From Rhizoctonia solani (Eukaryota > Basidiomycota > Agaricomycetes > Cantharellales > Ceratobasidiaceae), in assembly GCF_016906535.1 (NCBI RefSeq), contig NC_057372.1:1097501-1161500 (forward strand): DNA of 64,000 bases, written 5' to 3'. Numbering within the stretch: position 1 is the stretch's first letter; each line of letters begins with the position of its first letter. Shown piece by piece: positions 34,456 to 43,820 of this stretch. The notes under the pieces were generated by a model, which ran no database searches, was not told where the DNA came from, and saw nothing but the letters and a program-made list of their open reading frames with translations. Position numbers and translations under genes: made by a program.

Positions 34456-35652
34456 TGAAAGTAAGCAATGATGGTCCATTTGATATCCATAAACACAGAG
34501 CTCCACTCCACCCCTCCAACAGTACACATATCTACATCTCCACATCCCTACTCTTAGATCCACTCTCCAGCTTTCCCTCCCGCCACACGGCTCCTCACAT
34601 ACCGCTTCTTGTTCACCGCCACCGATCGCCTCTCCAGGTCTTCTGCCAGTGCTGCCTCTGCTTCCGCAACCGTCACCTCGCGCTGCACACCCGACACACA
34701 TCCACACCTCAGTACTAAGCCTCCGACATATCACATATGCACGTACCTTGGCGTTGGCTGCAGGCTGTGCGTTGGTCACCGCTGTGCATCCTCCGAAAGG
34801 CCCAGCACGAGCTGCGTTCCTGCATCGCACCACGCATGCATCTCCGTTCGGTCCACCGGTGCATGTCGTTCCACTATTCCAACACCAGTCAGTAGGTTTG
34901 CAAACGGCCCATACACACAACACCCCTCACGCAGGCATCTGAGCTACAAGCGCAAAGTCCTGTGCCTTCGCGTTCGACCGCGAGTTCTCTCCAGGCACGT
35001 TCGTCACCACCTTCATCGCTGCGAAGCTCTTGCCAGATGCATCTGCGGATACACCGCACTCGTACGGACTGCACCACCCCTACCCATCAGTTTCTGCATC
35101 ATCATAGCATGCCATAGTCGCACATACCCAGCACCGTCGCCGTTGACCTGGTGGATGGTCATCGTCACCGTCCCGTCCTCGGCCGCAGACGGAAGCCCAG
35201 CGGACGCAGCAGCCTCCATCTGAGCACCCATGTCGTTGACACCGCCGGCCAAGGTACGTCCGCACGGACCAGCGTCGCCGCTTGCGATCTCCTTGTCACG
35301 GATGATCGATGTGTCCGTCTGTGGAGGGGCCGGATATGTCAGTATATGCGCCGTTCGGAGACCAACGAGCAAGTGTATGGAAGCATACCTGGAAGGGATT
35401 GCGACGAGTGCCGTCGCGAGGGGTGCTGTCGACGACACCGAAGCCCTGACCGTTGACGCCGTTGGATCCGGCGACAGCCACCAGGGCGCCGTGAGCGCTG
35501 ACGGAAGCAGCGGCAGTCAAGATGAGGAGAGCGGTAGAGAGCTTGGGGAACATGGTGTATAAGCAGATGGGTGGATTAGTGGGGACGCTACCGGAGTGTC
35601 GAGTGTGATGTGAACCTGTCACTAGAGATGAGACTACCTGAGTACTGAGGAA
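34456..35652 (-). repeat. Inverted repeat arm 1 (Egh16-like copy B with flanks)
   Basis: From TTGAAAGTAA at about 34456 to CTGAGTACTGAG at about 35652 the sequence is, in reverse complement, almost the same as about 36768-37966. The match includes introns, the 3' flank past the stop and about 100 bases upstream of the ATG. The spacer between arms is about 1.1 kb. Confidence 0.85.
34554..35553 (-). CDS. Egh16-like secreted protein, copy B
   Basis: Five exons: 35553-35389, 35318-35128, 35068-34931, 34873-34747, 34682-34554, giving 249 residues. Signal peptide and DUF3129 blocks are as in copy A, with the same intron phases. The terminal exon encodes EVTVAEAEAALAEDLERRS followed by VAVNKKRYVRSRVAGG and GEWI, present only once. 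Intron 1 has GGAGGGGCC where copies A and C have a long homopolymer. The frame is open and key cysteines (CGR, CGVS, TCTGG, CVVRC, GGC) are kept, so the copy looks functional. It is divergent to copy C, with facing promoters. Confidence 0.93.
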
Positions 35653-35672
35653 AATGAACAGAGTAGAGCACT

Positions 35673-35680
35673 GTTTTATA
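35673..35680 (-). promoter_or_regulatory. TATA box of Egh16-like copy B
   Basis: TATAAAAC on the minus strand, 127 bases before the ATG, matching the position in copy A. Confidence 0.7.
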
Positions 35681-36729
35681 GTATGCTCAGGCAAAGTCTG
35701 GGGTTTGCCCTCCGGATCTGCGGCATTGGTTCAATTTGTGGGCTCTTTGACACCTTCAGCGACCCGCTGTACAGTTGAGCTTCTGCCGCATATTACGAGA
35801 CCTATGCATATCGATGAATTACCTTACCTTGCGCTTGTTGTCTGATTATTGTGAACTAAGCTCAACAATAAGATATCTGGTCGAAGGTTTGCCAAGATTC
35901 AACTTTGCTACTTTAGGTTCAAGTCGAATCCGAAGACAGCGGTACTAAGTCTATAGTTAGTTTTAGGTGATAAATAGTCGTGACCAACAGAGCTCCGCGG
36001 AGCCGGGATGCAACAGAGAAGTATCAACCCCTATAGCTAGCTTTGCGTTCGTGCGGAAAGGCATGGCTATCTTTGCCGATCATTCGAAAATCCCAGCACG
36101 TGTATACTCAACAACGCCAAGTCTATTGCTCTGCAACAACAAAGTCAGCTGGGCGCAGATCGTTAAGTCGTAAAATGATTGGATCCAGCTACCAAGAAAA
36201 ACAAAATTAAAATACAATTTCGATCTACGCGTAATCTTTCCAATATTTATGAATCGCAAGTAAGTTGTGCATACAGATAGAGTGCAACACAAGTGTTATG
36301 CATGTATGGAACAATAAAAATGCCTTTGGGGCTCTCTATCACCTTGAAACGGGTTGTGTTTTTTTAGTTATCATCGCAAGTGTAGTTTAGGCGGATGAAA
36401 AAGACAAATCGTAACTTATCGACCTCGAACGTACTGGTACTATGTCAATGTCCACAATGTGACTCAATTTATTGCCAAATGTTTCTTTAGATGCGCTCGG
36501 ATAAATTTCAACCTCGCGATGTCCCAGCAACGGGGCCGGATAAGAATGCAGCGGTTACTCTTGGTGCTACATCCGATGGCTGCTGCCGACGAAGCCTAAT
36601 CTATTCAACGCATGCCAAGAGCAACACAATGTGCGAGAATTTGTGTCGCCAACGCAAACTAGAGAGCATCGTCCATGAGTTCTCTTTGTGTGTCCAGGCT
36701 GCTGAAATAAGAAATAAGAGTCCCAGTCG

Positions 36730-36737
36730 TATAAAAC
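36730..36737 (+). promoter_or_regulatory. TATA box of Egh16-like copy C
   Basis: TATAAAAC 128 bases before the ATG. It lies just outside the strongly matching arm, yet has the same spacing as in copies A and B. Confidence 0.68.
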
Positions 36738-36767
36738 GGGACAGGAAATGTGCCACTGGTCTCCAGT

Positions 36768-37966
36768 ACTCAGGTAGTCTCATCTCCAGTGACAGGTTCA
36801 CATCCCACTCGACACTCCGGTAGCGTCCCTCCCAATTTACCCATCTGCTCATACACCATGTTCCCTAAGCTCTCTACCGCTCTCCTCATCTTGACTGCCG
36901 CTGCTTCCGTCAGCGCTCACGGCGCCCTGGTGGCTGTCGCCGGATCCAACGGCGTCAACGGTCAGGGCTTCGGTGTCGTCGACAGCACCCCTCGCGACGG
37001 CACTCGTCGCAATCCCTTCCAGGTATGCTTCCATACACTTGCTCGTTGGTCTCCGAACGGCGCATATACTGACATATCCGACCCCCCCCCCCCACAGACG
37101 GACACATCGATCATCCGCGACAAGGAGATCGCAAGCGGCGATGCTGGTCCGTGCGGACGCACCTTGGCCGGCGGTGTCAACGACATGGGTGCGCAGATGG
37201 AGGCTGCTGCGTCGGCTGGGCTTCCGTCTGCGGCCGAGGACGGGACAGTGACGATGACCATCCACCAGGTCAACGGCGACGGTGCTGGGTATGTGCGACT
37301 GTGGCATGCTATGATGATCGTGCAGAAACTGATGGGTACGGGTGATGCAGTCCTTACGAGTGCGGTGTATCTGCAGATGCATCTGGCAAGAGCTTCGCAG
37401 CGATGAAGGTGGTGACGAACGTGCCCGGAGAGAACTCGCGGTCAAACGCAAAGGCACAGGACTTTGCGCTTGTAGCTCAGATGCCTGCGTGAGTGGGGTG
37501 TTGTATGGGTTGTTTGGGAACCTACTGACTGGTGTTGGGACAGAGGAACGACATGCACCGGTGGGCCGAACGGAGATGCATGCGTGGTGCGATGCAGGAA
37601 CGCAGCTCGTGCTGGGCCATTCGGAGGATGCACAGCGGTGACCAACGCACAGCCTGCAGCCAACGCCAAGGTACGTGCAGATGTGATATGTCGGAGGCTT
37701 AGTACTGAGGTGTGGATGTGTGTCGGGTGTGCAGCGCGAGGTGACGGTTGCGGAGGCAGAGGAAGCGCTGGCAGAAGACCTAGAGAGGCGATCGGTGGCG
37801 GTGAACAAGAAGCGGTACGTGAAGAGCCGTGTGGCGGGAGGGAAAGCTGGAGAGTGGATCTAAGAGTAGGGATGTGGAGATGTAGATATGTGTACTGTTG
37901 GAGGGGTGGAGTGGAGCTCTGTGTTTATGGATATCAAATGGACCATCATCGTTTACTTTCAAAGTT
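36768..37966 (+). repeat. Inverted repeat arm 2 (Egh16-like copy C with flanks)
   Basis: Partner of 34456-35652 in opposite orientation. Differences are scattered substitutions, a few bases in intron 2 (an extra three bases near 37318) and the length of the C-run in intron 1. Confidence 0.85.
36858..37863 (+). CDS. Egh16-like secreted protein, copy C
   Basis: Five exons: 36858-37022, 37098-37288, 37351-37488, 37544-37670, 37735-37863; 249 residues, stop TAA at 37861. The product begins MFPKLSTALLILTAAASVSA and carries the same DUF3129 blocks as copies A and B. Intron 1 ends in a run of about fourteen C (37082-37093) directly before the ACAG acceptor, a polypyrimidine tract made almost only of C. 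Intron phases match B exactly, and splicing the same way gives an unbroken frame. Convergent with PAF1, 276 bases apart. Confidence 0.93.
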
Positions 37967-38139
37967 GTCGAACAAAACTTGCCAGAGTCCTCAAATGGTT
38001 GGTTGTCATACATGACCTTGGGGTCGGAAGAGCAGCCCACTAAAACTTAGTGCATAAATCGCCATAGATTAAGAAAGCTGATACAAAACATGCGTAGTGA
38101 GCAAATACAAATATGCAAGGAACTGGTATTTTTCGGAAC
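37864..38139. other. Short convergent intergenic region
   Basis: Holds the 3' ends of copy C and PAF1; about the first 100 bases belong to the inverted repeat arm. Confidence 0.5.
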
Positions 38140-39722
38140 CTAGTCAGTGGCCATTTCCTCATCCGCTTCACCAGGCGCATCCAAACGTCCAAACGTCCAT
38201 TGTGGATCTGTGACCTCTGCCTGAAGTTCATTACGCTCTTCTTGGTCTTCCGCGGCGATAGGAATATGGAATAATTTGATGACATCCCACTTGTCAGTAT
38301 AGTCGATTTCTTGGCCTTTCTGTAGTGGTAGAAATAATAAGCGCCAACCAAACCGGGAGATGAGAAACACTTACAATAACGGGCTTTTTCTTGAGAACAA
38401 TCTTCCTCTCCACAGCCTTGTAATATGCACCACTCTTCCGTCCTTCATGAACGCCCTCGACACTATGCACCCCATCGCTCTGCCCGGCGTGACCACTGAT
38501 GACCGGGGTCCCATCGGCATTCATCCCGCCCTCATCAATAACGACCAAAAACTCGTTCGTAATATCGTTTTCAATCTTGGCCGACTCGTAGTCGCGCTGG
38601 AACTCAAAGTCGGTTGTTTCGTTCATGACAGCGGTAACAGGAGCCCGGCGACGTGCTTTGAACGCTTCGGCATCTGCGTCTTCGGTCGGGAGGTAGAACG
38701 AGATAAAGTGTTCGTCGTCTTCTGTTTGTTGCGGTCGGAGAATTCCGCAATCGAGACGAGGGTCAGGCATCTGAATCACAACTCTATGAGTGAACCCAAA
38801 AAAGTCGAAATTGAGAGTGGTACTCACGTCAAGAGGACGTTCACCAGGTCTCTCGATAAACCTAATTTGTAGATACGGGTTCGCCCAAATGTCCACATCC
38901 GGCAAGAGTTCAAACGAGGAAGCGACCGTCAACGGCTTGCCATCTGCATCTTTTCGGGTTGGGTGTGTAAGACTGTTCAGAGGCGGCAAGGCGTCAAACG
39001 ACTTTTCGATCACCGCTATTTGAGCGGGCAACGACGCGTCGACCGTGATTTCTTCCTCGAGCGGCCTTGGAAATGATAAACAACAAATCAGAAACCAGAA
39101 ATTCGTCGACTCGAAGCCAATAGCAAAGTGTGAGAAATTGGCTTACATTTCAGGACCATTGCCTTGCCTCGTCATGGACCGCGAGGCATATTCCGCACGG
39201 CGCAGCCATGACACGTTGGGCTGAACGTTCACACTCGGAGTCGAGGGCAATGAATGGCCATTCGTCGCAGCGGGGACATGCGCATGTGAAGGAGGCTCAA
39301 ACAGCAGCTCCGCATCCGCTTCGTCCAGCTCGATGGGCTCGGTCGGGTTCAACTCTATTGCCTCGAATCAGCCAAAATAATAAACAAAGCAAATAACAAC
39401 ATAAAATAGAGCAAGCTCACCTTGGTATTCCATTCTCCCGTCCCACAGTCCGTCCCAGCCAAACAAGTCAAGTGGCATACCACATTCCGAGTCGACGACC
39501 ATCGGCAACGGCGTCTCGGCTGCCAGCGTTGCTGTAAACTCGGGTCTGACATAACGATTGGGGTGTGTTGGGATATTCAGTAGTTTGGGCGGGCATGGCG
39601 GAGCCGGTAGAGGGTTCGTATATCGTACTTTGACGAGAAGATCTAGCTTTCTTTAGGGTAGCATGATAAATGTCTGTGCGAAGATTATATGGCTTGCATA
39701 CTCACCCTTTCTTGGAGCTCAT
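38140..39722 (-). CDS. PAF1: Paf1, subunit of the RNA polymerase II elongation complex
   Basis: Paf1 scaffolds the PAF complex, which travels with RNA polymerase II and is needed for H2B ubiquitination and H3K4/K36 methylation. Exon 1 is a few codons (MSSKK) from 39722. The next exons give the family signature KVRYTNPLPAPPCP and ETPLPMVVDSECGMPLDLFG, then NVSWLRRAEYASRSMTRQ. The large exon gives IAVIEKSFDALPPLNSLTHP, DIWANPYLQIRFIERPGERP, GFTHRVVIQMPDPRLDCGIL and VERKIVLKKKPV. The last exon, DYTDKWDVIKLFHIPI, ends with the usual acidic tail EADEEMATD, stop at 38140. About 440-450 residues, typical of fungal Paf1. No frame break seen. Confidence 0.9.
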
Positions 39723-40086
39723 GGTCGACGAGAGACAATCCTTCAAAACAAGCGCCGTCGGCGATACTCCAAGAGCCGACAGATCTGGACAGTCATTACA
39801 CTCTGATCACTCTGCTCATGGCCCAAGTACTCAGATAATGATTGCACACACATGTAATCATTTGCTCAAACCCATTCAGAATATATATAAAATCAACAAA
39901 TTCGGAAACCAGAACAAATTTGAAGGCGAGACGATTTGGTGAGTACAAGCCCTGCAAGCTAAAACATAATACCGATTCCAGAAATGTACTTGGAGTGAGA
40001 GTGGGAGGGTTATGAATGGCGGTTTAGAGTAAAAAAAAAAGGACAAGAAAGATCAGAGGAAAAAATATTAACAAGTTTATTGCTCT
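39723..40086. other. Intergenic between PAF1 promoter and MEX67 3' end
   Basis: No gene recognised; an A-run of ten lies at about 40031-40040. Confidence 0.5.
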
Positions 40087-42580
40087 TTAGAGTGGCTGTT
40101 GCCTAACAAACGCGTCGGGCGGAATTGTTGCCTGTTCAACCCGGTCAGATCAACGATCCCTTCTTACCGAACAATAAGAGCAACCTACCTTGAGCTCTTC
40201 AAAGTTGGCCAACGCTTTAGCCAGGTCCCATCCATTCCCTTCAAGACACATCCTCGAATACTGGCCATTGAGACCAGTGCGACCAGCGCACTCGGCCATA
40301 AGGGCACGTTGGGCTCTGACTGGAATATAATATGAGTATCAAGACGTGAACAAATGGATATCAATAAACATACCAAATCAGCCAATATAGGATCCATAGG
40401 TGCCATCTCCATACTCGGCATTGGAGCAGGGACAGGGTTGTCCCCTTGCCGGAATTCACATTCTGGACTACAATAGGTCCGGGAACCCACGCTTCGTTGG
40501 CGCTATATCCGCGTACAGTCAACTGATCGGATAAAATCGTTACTCTCCACCCAGCTGCATACGAAGGCGAGTCGGGAGGAGAGGGTGCGACAACGAATAC
40601 ACGGTCGAATGAGCGCAAGCCACCAGTTGGTTCTAACCTGGGTGTCAACCAAAATAACGAGTAACGTGAGAAATCATGCTTACGCTCAGCAAATTCCCCA
40701 TGAACGTTTATAAACAATACAATCCCTGCATCTCCTTCGCCCGGAAGGACACCTAGACAAGTAAACGCATCGACCACAAACTTCCCAGCCGCTGGAGAGC
40801 CAACTGGAGAGCCACCCTCGATAGTAGCCCCACCGGCACCTGTCACATCGTGTCTGGTCCCTGGGATTGCTGTGAGCGCCTTGATCACATCTTCGGCCGT
40901 GCTTCGGAGAAAGTTGGTTGTCTTCTCGAGTTTGGCTACACGCATGAGGTTTCGTGAACCGACATCCATCCAGGCTTTCCATGTGAGCTCTTTTTGATGC
41001 GGAAGGTGAGAGTGGTAGCCCCTGATTCGGGCGCGAGGCGGAATAGAGGTATTGAGTGAGAGGGAGAATGTTGCCCTGGGACTGTAGGCGGGTGCAAGTA
41101 GGGTGCGGTTGCTGTCAAAGAGTTCAAAGTACCTGGACGAAAAATAATCGAGTCAAACGCAGAGAATACACCAGAGATAGATGCTTACTTGGTCAAAAAT
41201 TCAACGGTCGTAGCCTCAATTCCTGGGCCCATGAACCCGGCCTTCATATCAACTAAGAAAGAGGTTGCAACTGGCCATTGGACATTCTTGTCTTTTTCAA
41301 GTGCGCGATCACGTTCCATAATCTCAGGCAATGGTACATCAAACCCGATTTTAACAATCGGCTCTTGATCGAGCATGTCGAGGTTAGGGAAACGACGAAC
41401 GACCTCACTATAGTGAGCAAGAAAAAATAGTCCATTTGATTGGCACACAAAGAGTTGAAGCGATTGAGCACACAAACGGACGGACGCATGGTTCTTGGTT
41501 GAGTTCTATGGAGAATAGCTACTGACGTATGTGCGCACCTGCGGTAAGCTGTGAGATCACCTTTGGCAAGTTCAGTGTTATGAACAGGGTTGCCCATGAG
41601 AATGATCTCGCGAATACTGGATACTGCATCCCTGTGCTTCTGTTCGTTGGGGATGATGGCTTCTAAATCCTTCCACATCCGAATCTCATTATTCTGGAAG
41701 GATATGTTCTTGAGTTGGGGGAGGAAAGTAGGGAGCATGCGTAGTGAGTGTAGGTTGGTGAAGCTGTTATTTGCAAACGAGATGGATTCGGGCTAAATCA
41801 AACGGGTTGGTGATGAAGCCCAGCGCAACGAATTGGGACGCACCTGGGGCTGAAGTTGTCCCGCCAACTTGAGCAACGCCGGACCAACTTGACGAGAAGC
41901 ATTTTCATCGTCGGGGGGTAAGATATTCTTCGATTTGAGCAGCTCGTCTTCAGCCATATTCTAAGTGGATCCCAAAAATTACAATTACTCGGTTGAACGG
42001 ATGACGCAAATTTGAACCAACCTCGAGGTTAAGGAACCTGAGTTCCGGGTTATATCGCTTCTTGATAAACTCGCGGAGGAGCTCAATGGGCATGATCCTT
42101 CCAGGGGCTGAGCCAGTCAGGGTGCGACTGGAGCTAGGAGCATCTGAGCCTTTGCTGAGGGCATCCCTTCGGGGTCGTGTTGGGCCACCAGCGCCTCGAG
42201 TGCCAAGTGAAGCTCCTCCTGCTCCGCGAATGGGAATTCCATTTGGTTTCGGTCGCTGTATTCGGTTTTATAAAAATTGGTGAGATTTAGCTCAGTTCGA
42301 ACAGGTGCCACACGGGTGTTGTGTGAGTGTGCTGCGTGCGATCCCACACCAACCACCGGCAGTTAGAGCAATGACGTACCGTAGATGTCCTCGTTCCCTT
42401 TTCGGCTGGATTATCGACACCCCTTGCTGGCTTATCCAATAGCTTGCGACGGGTGCGTGTGGATGTGTCCTTCATGGGACTGTCGCTGGGGTCAATGAGG
42501 CCGGCATTGCGCAATGCACCAAGTGCCAAATTCTTCTTGCGGGGAGTACTAGTGCCGGGGTGCGGAGCCGGGGCAGACAT
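40087..42580 (-). CDS. MEX67: Mex67/NXF1 mRNA export receptor
   Basis: Mex67 carries mRNPs through nuclear pores by binding FG repeats, with Mtr2 as partner. The start MSAPAPHPGTSTPRKKNLAL is at 42580; an upstream in-frame ATG exists (MYSAS-), so the start is moderately sure. Order: basic N-terminus; PIELLREFIKKRYNPELRFL; leucine-rich repeats (ISFANNSFTNLHSLRMLP; LKNISFQNNEIRMWKDLEAI; EIILMGNPVHNTE); NTF2-like domain (TKYFELFDSNRTLLAPAYSP; FVVDAFTCLGVLPGEGDAGI; SFDRVFVVAPSPPDSPSYAA); and the C-terminal UBA-like domain (QYSRMCLEGNGWDLAKALAN), stop at 40087. One missing base is needed near 40467 to pass from GPIVVQ to ECEFRQGDNPVPAPMPS. The divergent MAF gene starts 148 bases away. Confidence 0.92.
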
Positions 42581-42728
42581 GGATGCAGAGTACATCTCCA
42601 GATAACAAACGGTCGATCGTCGGTCGTCGTCGGTGTCAGCTGCAACTGACCAACCCGTCATGAGACTGCCCCTTAATAAGCGCCACTAGCACAGCCCCCA
42701 TTGGCCTGCCTATCATCCATCTCCCGCA
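42581..42728. promoter_or_regulatory. Short bidirectional promoter MEX67 / MAF
   Basis: Only 148 bases separate two divergent start codons, so the core promoters must overlap or sit inside the 5' ends. It contains direct CGGTCGTCG-like repeats near 42612-42630. No TATA box is evident. Confidence 0.55.
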
Positions 42729-43693
42729 ATGACCGTGACTCACAACTCCGTGCTTCCGAATGCGCTTCGCATCCCCGCGCTCACCAAACTCGCAAACAAG
42801 CGCATTGTACTGGCATCGGCCAGTCCTCGCCGGCTGCAGATTCTCAGGCAATTTGTGTGTATTTATGTGATTAATCCAACTTTTGGCAAACTGAGCCTTT
42901 GAGCAGGGCTTGGATCCCGAGATAGTCCCTTCCAAATTTGCAGAGGACCTTCCACACGACGAGTTTTCGAACGTGTACGAGTACCCGGTGGCCACTGCCA
43001 CAGAAAAGGCGGTCGAAGTCTATGTCCGCATGGTCGTAAGTGCTGAAACGTTTCAGACAACTCCCTTTACCCGACTGACACTTGAACAAAATAGGAAGAA
43101 AACGCTGACGACCCACCAAGTCTGGTTATCGCAGGTAATCCACGCAATCTTCTGAACTTTTGGCCGAATTAACGTACTTTTATACAGCCGACACTGTAGT
43201 ATTGACCAAAGTTGCTTCGGCGGGGTCAAATATCCATGACTCGCTTCTACCCGATATCCGACCTGATATTCTGGAGAAACCACAAGACAAAGGAGACAAC
43301 CTTCGTATGCTACTCGAGCTCAACGGCGGGCGGTGCGAGGTCGTGACGGGCGTGTCGGTCGTATACCCTATTCTGACCGCGCCGGGGTACGCGATCAAGT
43401 ACGTACACCGACATACTATAGCCTCTGTATTACTAATACGCAGTAGGTCAATGGATGATCGCTGCATTGTCCACTTTCACGACTCGGATATTTCCATTCT
43501 CGAGGCATATGTTGATTCGGAAGAAGGCATAGATCGGGCTGGTGGGTTTGCGCTCCAAGAAAGGGGCGCACATCTCGTGTCTAAGGTCGAGGGCGACTTT
43601 TACAACGCTGTTGGGTTCCCTGGATCCGCTTTCTTTAAATGGATAGGCATACTTATTAACGAAGAAGACGACTTTATGGATTTCGATATATAA
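42729..43693 (+). CDS. Maf-type nucleoside triphosphate pyrophosphatase
   Basis: Maf/HAM1-like house-cleaning enzymes hydrolyse non-canonical or modified NTPs to the monophosphate. The start at 42729 gives MTVTHNSVLPNALRIPAL, then the family motif LASASPRRLQILRQF. Exons continue with GLDPEIVPSKFAEDLPHDEF, a TAEKA-like ATATEKAVEVY, ADTVVLTKV (catalytic Asp), ILEKPQDKGDNLRMLLELNG, EVVTGVSVVYP, and YVDSEEGIDRAGGFALQERG with the end VGFPGSAFFKWIGIL, stop 43691-43693. Introns are about 50-60 nt. All hallmark blocks of the Maf fold are present and the frame is open. Convergent with the chromodomain gene. Confidence 0.92.
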
Positions 43694-43820
43694 ACAAATC
43701 ATAATTGATACACTTGTATATAGCAAGGTGTTAATTAATAACGTACATAACGAGAACTAGAGCGCATACAGGTCACGACCTCCGAAATTCAAGCCTTTGC
43801 CCTTCCCACCACTTTAGGTT

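Larger units (their letters stand above)
35554..36857. other. Spacer between divergent Egh16-like copies B and C
   Basis: Contains the two promoters at its ends and about 1.1 kb of unrelated, AT-rich sequence. No conserved ORF or RNA is visible. TATA boxes are listed separately. Confidence 0.55.

Noticed and set aside
36849..37808. 319-codon minus-strand ORF opposite Egh16-like copy C
   Set aside because: Runs through exons and introns of copy C alike; Ser/Arg/His-rich composition without motifs.
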